From assembly GCA_002224055.1 (NCBI GenBank), contig AZLU01000041.1, forward strand, positions 1 to 64,000: 64,000 bases of DNA. The letters run 5' to 3'. Below the pieces are notes generated by a model. That model saw nothing but the letters and a program-made list of their open reading frames with translations, was not told the DNA's origin and did no database searches. The stretch comes from Pezizomycotina sp. ARF18 (Eukaryota; Ascomycota). Of the stretch, positions 1 through 10,070 are shown piece by piece. The first letter of the stretch is position 1. Each line of letters begins with the position of its first letter. A program made the position numbers and the translations under genes.

Positions 1-1428
1 TCGCGAAGCTGGAAAAAAGCTACGGGTATTCTCATGATCTGCAACTCATGGAGCGTGCGAAGCTGCGAGTTCCTACATGCAACCGCTCGCCAGCTGCTAC
101 CGCATCAATACCATCCAAGTTGCCCCTATCGATCCCAAGCTCGCTCAGGCGGCGCTCTGTTCCCTCACGAGCAGATATCGCGCCTTGGAAGACATGAACG
201 TTCACATCCTGATAATGCTCCGGCCGGAATGGTGAGGCTCATCGAGAACGATCCGGACGGACGCATGCTCCTGAACTCCGTCGATTGGCAGACGTCGTCT
301 TCGACGAGGCGCAGAAGTCCCTTCTCAGCGCGACAAACCTATACCTAGCCTGTTCTACAAGAATGTTCCGGCGTGGAGTCATCGGCAGCATATTTCCTGA
401 CGGATCACGTTAGCATGAGGCTGAGGGCCAGCGCGCACACTACGACGTTCAAGCCCGTCGGCGTAAGAAACCTCTCCAGCGACGATAACGTGGTGGAGCT
501 GGCGACGAAGGTTCCGCAGAGCTCGTAATACTTCCCAACGACGATCCGACGTTGTTAATGCCCACGCTCGCCTCGGTCATACTCCGCGAAGGTCCTCGCA
601 CATGGTAGGTTCAAAGCCCTGGTCAATTCTCCACAACAGCGAGAGCCTGTTCGCCCCGCGTACTTCAACCGCATGAAGGGTCGAACCCGTCCTCCCGCTG
701 ATATTCAACTCCTGGACAACACCACGAACTCGAAACGCCCGAAGAATGCAAGAGCTTCCAGAACGCGAAGGAGGCTATCCTTTTCACCTACGATACTGGA
801 AGGTTATGTTCGCAGGCACACGAGACCTCACGCACATCATCCAGGTCAACCCGATCGAATCCGACATGTACGTCCGCGCCTCACAATCGCGAACTTAGCG
901 GAGGAAACATCAGCGACGAACAACATCCGAAAGCGATGACAGTCACGTTCCCGTTCGAATATAACACCCTTATAACCAACCCGCCATGCAAGCGCAGTCG
1001 ATCGCGATGGAGACGCCGCGACTTCGGAAGAGTGGGAACAGGCGATCAAACTGGACCAATACGTACGTCAAGCGCCGTCGCCACCGAGAGCCACTGATAA
1101 AGCCGGCGTTTACGTACGAAGAGTGGCTCAGGTTATACGTCCCGTTCTGCTCTCACGTAAAGAAGGAAGACCTCGTCGCGCGCGCGAACGAGCTCGCGAT
1201 CAAGCTCTGGGGCGGAACGAGCAGCCCGAGCTTAAAATGTCGACGTGCGAAGCGCAGTATCACGGACGTTCCTGGAATGAAGTGAGAGATAATTGAAGCA
1301 GTGGAGGTCGCAACAGGCGAACAGGAGAAGAACGTGCTGGAGATGAGGAAGCGGGCTGGAGGGGCAGGAAGGAGTGGGCTAAGAAGCACATGCCCAAACC
1401 GATAATGACCGTGAAGGGATTAAGATGA
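1..1428 (+). CDS. Unrecognised protein, cut by left edge, frame-broken
   Basis: I do not recognise this gene. It enters from the left edge and I place its end at the TGA at 1426-1428. The frame switches at least five times, but every stretch has one frame that reads like protein: LEKSYGYSHDLQLMERAKL (about 9-65), VAPIDPKLAQAALCSL (about 125-172), VVFDEAQKSLLSATNLYL (about 293-346), MFAGTRDLTHIIQVNPIE (about 806-860), AFTYEEWLRLYVPFCSHVK (about 1108-1164) and the C-terminus KKHMPKPIMTVKGLR. No signal peptide, membrane segment or catalytic motif is visible. The breaks look like single-base changes, as in other genes of this window, so sequence error is as likely as gene decay. It is GC-richer than the non-coding DNA that follows. 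I am fairly sure it is coding and have no functional assignment. Confidence 0.45.
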
Positions 1429-2879
1429 GTCCGAAGTTCTAAAACAGAAGATAAGGGAAGAAGTGAAATTAAAAAAACGGTAAGGATAAAAAGGACATTA
1501 TTGTGTAAATGAAAAGGAGATGCCGTATATAGAGCAACGAAGAAAAAAAAAGGAGACATCCCCCTTGTAAGATAGCTTTTCAAAGATAAGAGAAAGTTCT
1601 GCTCTCTGAATAGAGAACCGACCTGCTTAGTATCTCCAGTCAACGCTCCTTTACATGTCAAAACCCTACACCAATCAAAAGCTGCAAGGCTGCCAAGACA
1701 AGTGAAAGTTCTAAAGGCTTGCATATGGCTAATATCTACAGTAAGTTGTTTTCCCACCAAGTGTTTCAAATCTATACTGTCAGATGAAAAGGCAAAAGGA
1801 CTCTAGGCCACTCCTCCAAATCCCCCCAAGTCTTCGAAGATTGCGCGATCAAGCGCTTGGAGGTAGACAAGACGCTAAACTAAACTGTGGAGATGAAATA
1901 TCCAACACGAAACGTTTTCGTCCTGAGTACCTAAATACTCCAGAGAATATATCCCCAGAAAAATAGACACGATAATATCAAACAACATCCTCTCCTGTCC
2001 CGTTATTCAGTTCACGACGATCACTTTCGCTCGCTGCATACACGCTGAGAAAAACCTCTCCGTAATAGACAATAGTGACTGCAGATAAAACCCTTCATCC
2101 GGTGATTGGATCCTTAAAGTGCGCAACGATAGCAGCGATACATCACGATCTATCTTTCTCCGAGAACAGATATTATTATCGTAACTCAAGCCTAATGGGA
2201 CTCTCCTGTCGTTTTAAAACTTCTTGCGAAATTGTTATTAATTAAATATTATCATAAGCGACGGGTGGTGGCGTTTTCCTTCTGCCCAGACTTTTCCTGG
2301 TATTAAATATTTTGTCAAGGCGCAAAATGAAAATTTCCGAAATTACTTCCCCCTTTTCTCTTCTTACAAAAGTACGTGATAGTGATCACCTCCAAAACCC
2401 GTGCCCAACAACAAAACAATAACAAGAATTTTGATTCGAGCTTCCCAGGAAACGTTGGCGTTCTCAGTAATTCCCTACGGCCTTGGCCTTGTAACTAGTA
2501 TTTACACTGAACGTGATAAGAGGGACCTGCAAAATAATTAAGGATCGTCACACAATATCTTGGACGACTAGAGTTTTAAGATTGAATATCGGTCAATTAT
2601 ACCACAGTACCTTTCTGCGGCGATGGTATTGTGATCTTTCGATGCGACGTGTTTGCTTTTCAAAGATAATTTTGTTTCGTGTATATAGGAATCTATTGCT
2701 TGCAGAAAAAATTACAAAAAGTCTTCAAGGTTTCAATGGGAAGTCCCGTGGAATGTCGCGCTTTCGTGTATCGCTTTTTTTCGTACGTTTCTATTGTGTT
2801 CTATATGCTTCGTTTGAACGTTCACGTCGTATCTCTCTCCTCCTCCTCCTCCATTTTCTAATAATCGCGATGTCCTCGT
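1429..2879. other. Intergenic, no supported gene
   Basis: This stretch is AT-richer than its flanks. Open frames here (for example 2513-2908 on plus) translate to low-complexity Leu/Ser/Phe-rich peptides without motifs, and neither strand has splice-consistent exons. It separates the 3' ends of the flanking genes. Confidence 0.5.
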
Positions 2880-4050
2880 TCAATCCGTCTCGAAGTAACC
2901 ATCCCTGAACGCGCCGGGTATAGTGCAGCGGCGTACATCACCGTATTAATCGCTCCAGATTACCGCCGTTGAAGTCGTTCCTGCCTTCCCAGAAGGAAAT
3001 AATACCGCTCGCGATGTCTTCCAGCCTCTGCGCCTGCTGCGCATCGACCTGCGGGATTGTGCACCGGGCGCCCATCGCTGTGCCGAATTCGCGGAAGGGT
3101 AGGCGGCCCGTCGGGCGGGTGAAGTAGTTCTGGCTCTTGAGGGATACTAAACAAACACCTCCTCATCAGCAAACCTCCTCTCCCCGAGGTAGAAACTCTT
3201 TACGGGTGAGGAGGAGACTACTTACAAACGCTATCCACCGACCTATCCTAACGTGCACCCCCACTCCGACCCTTCCTCCTTCCACCAGCTGCTCGTCCAC
3301 AGCGCCATCCCCAAATCCAGCGGATCGTGGCTCGTGAACGCCCTCCACTTACTCTCCACCCTCTTACTACAGTACTCACACCTTTATCAATACATATCTC
3401 GACCTCCCTCCTTCCCCTTCCAACACTCCCACTTTCTTCAGTTTGACAAACATGACGAGGCCATCGAAGGTCTAAATTCCCCTCCGACGAAACAAGCGTG
3501 CTTTCCCATCCATAGAGATCTTCCACGGGATCCGGCCGTTCTTTGAGCGTCGGCCCCGCGATGTTCAGTATGAAACCTTTATACATCGCGCCACCTAAAA
3601 CGCGCCTGAACTGCGTACTTGGTATCGTTCGTGGCGGAACTCAAGCGGAGTAAAGCGAATACCCACAGCACGAGGTAAGCCAGTACTGCCCGTCCCCATC
3701 GCCCCGTTTCGTCCGCTTTACCGATCCTCAATCCTCCCGTCAACGAACGTTTTTCGTCGGATAGCCACCTACTGCCGTCGCGCGTGCGGCCGAGGACGTC
3801 GTGGACCTTTTCCACGAGGCGCGCGCGGCGGTGAGGTATGGTGCTTTCTGGTTTCGGTGTGTAGGGTGATGAAGTTTAGCACGCCGAACGCGTCGGTCCA
3901 GAGGTAGCGGCCGCTGTGGCAGTCGTCTTTTAAGTCCGGGGCTGCCAGTGTTGTCGGACTCGTCGTTGGAGGGGGCCGTAGACATGGGTCATGGAGTTTA
4001 TTATTGATTCGAGGGTTTCGGGGGGATTTGGGGCGGGGTGGGGTGGACAT
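2880..4050 (-). CDS. Six-hairpin glycosidase-like (alpha/alpha toroid) conserved protein
   Basis: In order from the N-terminus the minus strand shows SIINSMTHVYGP, TGSP, GRYLWTDAFGVLNFI, VEKVHDVLGRTRDGSRWL, GGLRIGKADETG, VSSEGNLD followed by FDGLV, HDPLDLGMALWTSSWW, GRLPFREFGTAMGARC and INTVMYAAALYPGAF, ending at TGA 2880-2882. This order matches a conserved family of about 380-430 residues that I recall as having the alpha/alpha toroid fold of six-hairpin glycosidases. The substrate is unknown, and I see no proven catalytic residue pair. I chose the ATG at 4048-4050 because it lies just before the first conserved segment. Several one-base frame steps separate the motifs although all are conserved. 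The segment order is strong evidence for the family; an enzymatic role is inference. Confidence 0.72.
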
Positions 4051-4083
4051 TGCTGCGGTTGATCGAAGCTGAAGGTTGAGGAT

Positions 4084-4125
4084 GGGGACGGGGACGGGGA
4101 CGGGGACGGGGACGGGGACGGGGAC
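4084..4125. repeat. GGGGAC hexanucleotide repeat, 7 units
   Basis: Seven uninterrupted GGGGAC units lie 34 bp upstream of the proposed ATG of the minus-strand six-hairpin-like gene, so they probably fall in its 5' leader or core promoter. On the sense strand they read GTCCCC. Confidence 0.9.
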
Positions 4126-4653
4126 GGGATGAGGAATTTGGTGTGAGAATAAGGAGAGCGGACGGCCAAGAAGCTCCCTGAAAGCCGCGTGAACGATGAG
4201 AAAGGTGGAGAAGCTTTGACGATGTTATAGAAGTACCTCCGTGAAGTGATTATAGCTCTAGAACCGCCCTTGAGCATGAACAATGCCGGCTTTGTCGTGA
4301 TCTTCGTGAACTCTATATTTGTTGAAGAAATGGATAAATTAAACAGGAAGATCTTCCCCCTGTTGGAGGTGTGGATTACACGTAATTTATTTGGGGGGAG
4401 GGGGTATGTCATCGCCAAGGCTGTAATTTCACCACGGGATCAAAGGAATAACTTTAATCCGGCGCGTCGGAAAAATACCGACGATCCGGAAAAATCTGAC
4501 TTCCCGGATTCGATGCTATACAATTGCATGATGATAAGAAATGAGAAATAACTAAAAACATGAATGCTTACGCTATGAGAAAATACCCCGGAAGTTCATG
4601 ATGTAAAGGTTGAAAAGAAAGAAGTAGGTGAAACGAACAAACCCCTCCATGAT
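4126..4653. other. Upstream region, no supported gene
   Basis: This holds the promoter side of the gene ending at 2880 and the 3' flank of the acidic-protein gene. I see no coding exon; the open frames are low-complexity Ser/Pro or Asn-rich. Confidence 0.4.
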
Positions 4654-5417
4654 TTAGTCCAATTCCCCATCGTCGTCTCCGACCTCACGTTCCGAATCGC
4701 TGTCCGCGGCTTCTCATCATCCGTCTCCCAGCTATCTTCCGAATCGCCATAATCGGATTCGCCCACTCTAGTCTCTTCTCTTCTTCGCTGTCATCATCGT
4801 CGACGTCCGACACGGCGGCCCGTCTTCCTTTCACTGAGCTCCGGCATATCATCGTCGGTCTCACCTCAGCTTTGTTTCCTCCCTTCAAGCATCTCATCGT
4901 CCATTTCACCGTCATCGTCTGTCGCTTATCCTTATCTTCATCGTCACCCAAAGCTAACATATCATCATCCGTAAGGTAGCCATCGTTATCTTCTTCCTCT
5001 CCCTCCTCCTCTCCCGCTCGCTCTTATCGAGTCGCGTATATCCGGCGGAAGGTCTCGTAAACCACGACGCTATCCGTAACCCGGGATCGGTAGGACGACC
5101 GCGGGGCACCGTTTCACCGGGCGGGGATCTTCCTCATCGTAGTCTTCGTCGTTCTCGTTGTCGTAATCTTCGTCGTACTCGTCGGATTCGTCATCGTCGT
5201 CATCGGGGTCGGGGAGCGGGATGGGGGTTACTTGTTCCTTGGAGAGTTGTAGATTTTTGCGTTAGCCATGATAAGGAGGAGTTCTCGAGATTAACGAGTT
5301 AAATACGTACTCCAAGCCCCTCCTTGATTATGTCAGGATCCGCGGAGGTTTCTTCGCGCTTCGCGAAGAGGACATCTGCGAGCTTCCGGTTGAAGTGGAT
5401 CAGTCGTGATTATTCAT
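4654..5417 (-). CDS. Acidic-tailed protein, unrecognised
   Basis: A two-exon model fits the minus strand. Exon 1 encodes HFNRKLADVLFAKREETSAD and then PDIIKEGLG. A probable intron spans about 5238-5310, with donor GTACGT and a CTAAC branch point. Exon 2 encodes TPIPLPDPDDDDDESDEYDE and a long Asp/Glu-rich tract, including GYLTDDDMLALGDDEDKDK, and ends SEREVGDDDGELD before the TAA at 4654-4656. Acidic tails of this kind occur in histone chaperones and nucleolar proteins, but no domain of those families is visible, so this is composition only. The ATG at 5415-5417 is tentative because one base must be missing between it and HFNRK. Several further frame steps occur in the acidic part. Confidence 0.5.
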
Positions 5418-5845
5418 ATTGCAAGAAAATCGTGGTACTGCAATCGAGTTGAGGAAAAGAAAGAAGAGAGCTACTTAGCGAGAAGAAGAAGTATGCTAAG
5501 CCGCAGATGCATTTGAAGATGAGAATTAGATTATTGTTGTATTGATGATCATATATGCAAATTCTATGCAGGGGAATGCGAAAGAAAAGATAGTAATGTA
5601 AATAGAAAAGAACAAGATTAAAATAATAAAAAAAAAAAATAAAAAAAAAAATAAATAAATAATAAATAAATAAATAATAATAATGCATACTAATAATAAC
5701 GCTCAAAAATTTGTGAGATCCATATACAACCCAAAAAGCACATTATTCGCGTCCATCACGGCCGAGGCGCCTCCCTTCTCTCCCTTTTCCCCTTCTCCGG
5801 CGGCCCGACGTCGCACAAGACTTCGTAAAATGGAGACTATTATAT
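5418..5845. other. Intergenic with A/AATA-rich repeat
   Basis: Non-coding, AT-rich DNA between two minus-strand genes. Positions about 5628-5685 are an A-rich run grading into AATA/AAATA repeats. I see no gene. Confidence 0.6.
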
Positions 5846-6920
5846 CTACCCAAAAACGACGAGGTCGAGCCGTGCATCAATGCGGCTCCCGTCCGGATTC
5901 CCGTGGCCAACCACCCCTTGCATCCAGGCTTGTTAGGCATGCCTCACCGGAGGAACGCTCCCGCCAGCTTCACAAGCTGAATGCACTCCATCGCAGACGC
6001 AGAAAGCCCCCAACCAGCCCGCCAAAGCCTCCCAAAATTCACCCGCAGTCTCTCAGCATTACAGTGGGGACGTATCCATTAAGAGTGAGGTCGCCGAGCA
6101 GGTACTCCAGCGCGTAAAGGGCGAACCCAAACGACAGGATGCAGCCTCGGCCCAGTCGATGATCCCGTGATATCGCCGGTCTCAGGATCCGCGAGGATGT
6201 TCATCTCGCTGAGGTCGCCGTGGGTGATGACTAAGGGATAAATCAGCCCGAAGAGCTCGAAGACCTTGTTGGGCCTTGGCAATTTATTCCTGGAACGGCT
6301 GGGAGGTTCGCTGAAAGGTATTCGAAGCTGGAGCGGCAGTTCGCGAGATGCGGAGATAACGTCTGGATCAAGCTTGATTCTGCTCTTCCAGGACTGCGCA
6401 AAGACCGTTTTTTTTTTTTTTTTTTTTTTTTTTTTCGGACCGACCATGCCGGTCAGCGCGCTTTAGAAACGAAGTATCGTATAGCATATGGGATAAGGAT
6501 ACTAGACGAAACGAACCTCACAAGACTATGCACCGTAGCCCGCTTGTGATCCAAATCGTCATCCGGGAGCCGGACGGAGACGCTGAGGTACTTTCCCCGG
6601 GGACCCTATCCATCGAATACATTAAAGCCCGGGAGGCGAGCCAATAGTCCTGGTAAGTACAGCTAGGCACAAGCCCGGTGAATCTCTTCGGCCCTCCGTA
6701 ACATCGGGAGCAAACTGAGCCTTCGGATCCCGGAACTGGACGACGCGCGTGCCGTTCGACGTGGTGACAGTATAGCTAAACGATCCCTGGAGCGGAACAG
6801 GCTCGACTACCGCCCAAGCCTCGCCGGCCATTAAGTCACACTTTGCCCTCGTCGTACATGCTCCTACATCGAGAAGAAGTCGGCGATGGACTCCTCGAGG
6901 TCGTATACGGAGTCATTTAC
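5846..6920 (-). CDS. Aminoglycoside phosphotransferase (APH)-family protein
   Basis: This is a kinase-like phosphotransferase of the APH/choline-kinase superfamily, which in fungi is a large family mostly of unknown substrates. The N-lobe shows PVPLQGSFSYTVTTSNGT, then VVQFRDP. The middle reads MDRVPGES and RLPDDDLDHKRATVHSLV. The catalytic loop is HGDLSEMNIL with its Asp, and the metal-binding loop reads IIDWAEA after one base is restored, followed by FGFALYALEYLLG. An intron at about 6394-6516 (donor GTTCGT, acceptor GCGCAG) contains a poly-A tract in the sense direction. The coding frame extends upstream of the ATG at 6829-6831 as DLEESIADFF, so the true start is near 6920 or further upstream. 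The end is taken at TAG 5846-5848. Motifs make the family call secure; substrate is unknown. Confidence 0.78.
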
Positions 6921-7964
6921 GGGGGATTTCGGGGGATTAGGAAAGGGACCTTGAAAAGTGAAACAAGGGCTTTGATCTTGGGGTGTGCTTGAGCAGGCAC
7001 AAGCATCTTATTATTATCGATATAAACTTTTTTTTCGTCTTTCTTTTTTTGAGAGGCTTACCCCTAGCCTTTATAGATGGTAGCTTAGGTAGTAAAGTAA
7101 TCATTCATTTTGGCTCAGGTCAATGTGATCAACTCCTCAGCTCAAGTCTACTTAGGTAGGGGTACGGTGAGGGCTGAGAATCATTTGGTTCTCTTTGGTC
7201 AACATTAGGAAACACGAAAAAAAAAAAAGAAAAAAAAAAAAAAAAAGGAGTGGCGCTGGAAGGCCGGATTAGCCAGCGTATGACGTTTAGTTTTATCGTC
7301 GAAACCACTGCACCAAGCAATCGCAATCCTCAGTTGTGTAAAAAAAAAAAAAGACTGGAACATTACAATAAAAGTAGTAGTATCAACTTTCAAGTCGAAC
7401 GAAGAGAGATCAGTGCTTCGCGGTGCGCGATTTTGAGTACTTATACCAGTCTCGCAGCTGGACTAAAAAAAGGTGTTAATAATTTAGAAGGCCGGACCAG
7501 CTAAAAAAGAATCTCAATTTGTAATTAGTGCGTACAGTATACGCAAGAGGCGGAATATAAGTCATTTATGTGAGAAATATAATAAATGAAAATCGGGCTC
7601 TTTTCTATCCGCTCCGCCACGTGCAGAAGTGTCGAGATGCTTATTAGTTCTCCTGATTTCCTACCGGCCCCAAACCGGCCCCATGCGGTCGATATACATA
7701 GCATGTAACCCATAAACTTTTTAGCCACGAAATCCAGGTGGTACCCCCAATCATCGCTATACCGCGCTTCGATCCTACTTATTGCGCCGATAGGGTCGTA
7801 GTATGCTTTAAATGTGAACGGCCAGGTGGTACGCTGTAATTGCCGGAGCGAAAATTGCATCGTTAAAGTAGCCGCCACCCGCCCACCGGCTGGGAGCACC
7901 AAAGTAATAATTATGATAATAGCGGTGGTTCTTTTGAGATCAACGAATTCACGAATTCTTCTCC
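6921..7964. other. Intergenic with poly-A/T tracts; weak coding signal
   Basis: Positions about 7218-7248 and 7339-7352 are A-rich homopolymers. On the minus strand about 7813-7560 there is an open frame containing AYYDPI and RIEARYSDDWGYHLDF that looks protein-like but matches nothing I know and has no supported start. It could be a separate exon or chance. Confidence 0.35.
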
Positions 7965-8490
7965 TTATCGTTCAGCGTGATATTGGGTTAGGGCTTGTGG
8001 ATCGAACGAAGGCGGAAGCGTAGTTGTGTGGTTCTTATCCGCGTGGTCGGTGTCCGGATCATCCAGAATCGTCTGTCGTTTCCCAATCTCGGATCCAGTC
8101 GCAATGCATCTAGAAAGTTCCGGATCATCCATCCACTGCAGAATCTTGTCACCCAGGAATTAAGGCAAAGCACGCGGTCGCGATCCTCGTCGTATCCGAT
8201 TGCTAAGACCGTGTGTCCGCCGTAAGGTTCATGAAGCAATTTCCAGATGGGTCCATGTCTATTCCAGCTGCTGTGTAGCAAGCCGGAGCCCGGCCATTAA
8301 ATGTATCGAAAGGCCTGTTGTTTTGAGGGGTGCGCAGAGACACGTGCGGCCCGCCGCGGGTCCTTCGTAACATGCATGTGGTCGGATTGGTCGCTCGTGA
8401 TGGAGCCGATCCCGAGCGGCTTTGAAGTAGTTCGGCTTAGTCTGCTCATCCTTGGGCCCTTCAACATCTTTGAGAGAGAGGCTTGATCCG
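7965..8490 (-). CDS. Papain-like (C1) cysteine peptidase, C-terminal part, possible
   Basis: The minus strand reads HEPYGGHTVLAIGYDEDRD then VLCLNSW, resembling the C1 peptidase block in which the catalytic His sits in GGHAVLxVGYD and the catalytic Asn in the NSWG motif. A one-base step after NSW restores GDKILQWMDDPELSR, and the reading continues to QALTQYHAER and TAA 7965-7967. Upstream, about 8280-8490, two frames carry protein-like text (IGSITSDQSDHMHVTKDP), but I do not find the N-terminal half with the catalytic Cys, so the gene may be incomplete or have lost exons. The His and Asn blocks are visible; enzyme activity is inference. It could alternatively be a C1-like protein without activity. 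Confidence 0.42.
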
Positions 8491-9629
8491 TAGAGTCAGG
8501 ATGGTGAGGGCAAGTAGAACGAGGGGTCGACGGGGAGAGGAGGCTTTGCTATAACGCTAGATGTATATGACGGTGACGAAGATCATGAAAACGTAGAACA
8601 CTTCCTTCTCAAGTCCGTTCGTTCTCCGGAGGAGCTATCGTTGAGATGGTCACGTGTTCATTCATTTATTTTTATTTTACACATTAAATTCTAAATAGCA
8701 AACTGTTTTTTTTCTGTCTTGTTATCACTTCAACGTCCACACCTTACCAAGCATTATCATCATCATCCTCGTGAAAGCAGCTTGACGCTCACTATCGTCA
8801 TTCATTGAGCTTGAGCTTGTAAGTTTCACTTTGTTCACCTTCTGTTTCGCGGTCTTCCTCGCCCCGCTCACTGCTGACTGTAGGCACCATCTCTGCGTCC
8901 TAGATCTTGTCTGGGTCAAATCGACATCATTTACACGGCCTTAAATACTGTCCGATGGTGGCGTCAATCTTCCAGTACATTACGGTTGCAAACAAGATCC
9001 TTTTCCGTCCATCATATCGAGCTTTGGAGGTGTCACCCGGATGGAAAGTAACGGATGTCGCTGTAGGCGCCCACCTTCCAGAAATGTCTCGATAAGCATG
9101 TTCGAAAAAGGATTGTTGGCGGCTTTTCCTTCTTCTGATCGACCTATTTCCGATGTGGTCGGATATCCGCATGGGATACCCAGAACCTGAAGGAACAAGC
9201 GACAAAATCAGCCTGATGGGGGTCGGAAAGGATTGCTGGTTGCAACTCTACACGGATATCACATTTTCTGGGATTGGAGGATGACTGGCTACGGATTGTC
9301 TGGAGACAAAATTAGCCGAATCTAACACCAAGATGAACCGCCAAAAGGCTGGTGCTTAAAAAATGTCTCTTCTCAAATGGCACAGGTGAGAAATCGAATC
9401 CTTTTGATCCAGAATAGCTTATCACTGCTCTTGCGAATCTGCAAAGAAATTTCCACCAAATTTAGAACAAGATGAGTTTTTCTTAAGAGCGTTTAACATC
9501 AGAAAAAAAAAAAACAAACGCCGTTCATGTTTTCAGAATCCTTGGTTTCTTGGGTGGTAACGGTACGGGTTGGGCTTACAGGAGGCTTGCAGATAGGAAA
9601 CACGACAAAAATAGCGTTGGGCCGCATTA
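8491..9629. other. Mostly non-coding, some protein-like stretches
   Basis: On the minus strand 8725-8900 reads ARKTAKQKVNKVKLTSSSS and ends at TAA, and 8980-9198 contains SNMLIETFLEGGRLQ. On the plus strand 9000-9190 also reads plausibly. I cannot decide which strand, if either, is coding. Confidence 0.25.
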
Positions 9630-10070
9630 GTGGCGCTTCGTTGCTGTCGAATCGCTGTACCAGGTCTGCAGCAACAACAAATCGTGCCCTATCACGAACT
9701 GCGGCTTCAATACACTCAACTCTCAAAGGAGAGAGGCAAAAGAATGTACGAGAATACAATGGCGTCAGGTCCAACAAAGATCGGTGCTTCAATTTTTAAC
9801 GCTCATCCCTTTGTCGGAGCGGGGTTTAAATGAGAGTTTGATGATCCGGCAGAACGGCAGCAAATTTCGTGTTCTTTCCTGCAAGCAGCCCCTACAGGCG
9901 TCGGCTTGCAACGAGCGACACGAATTGATCGTCTCTTGTCTACTTTTGGCCACGCAATCGTAGAATCATTCATGGTTGTCAATCATCACGCTTTTCCTTG
10001 TGGAGACGTTCAAGCGTCGGTAAGGCTCAAGAGTCAAGGCCAACGCTCACCCAAACTCTGTGATTGTTAA
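9630..10070 (+). CDS. Possible small coding region with one internal stop
   Basis: One plus frame is open for 147 codons from an ATG at 9630 except for a single TGA at 9831-9833. It contains YHELRLQYTQLSKERGKR, GASIFNAHPFVGAGF and, after the stop, AAPTGVGLQRATRIDRLL. A random stretch of this length would be expected to carry several stops, but across six frames in 64 kb such an open stretch can occur by chance. I recognise no family. This is a weak call. Confidence 0.22.

Noticed and set aside
1260-1769. 169-codon minus frame with hydrophobic stretches
   Set aside because: It overlaps the coding 3' end of the plus-strand gene and is low-complexity Leu/Ser/Phe with no motif.
4084-4125. Telomere-like G-rich repeat
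   Set aside because: The unit GGGGAC is not the fungal telomere repeat and there are only seven copies within a gene leader.
5410-5706. Minus frame resembling a membrane protein
   Set aside because: The hydrophobic run comes from A/T-rich repeat DNA.
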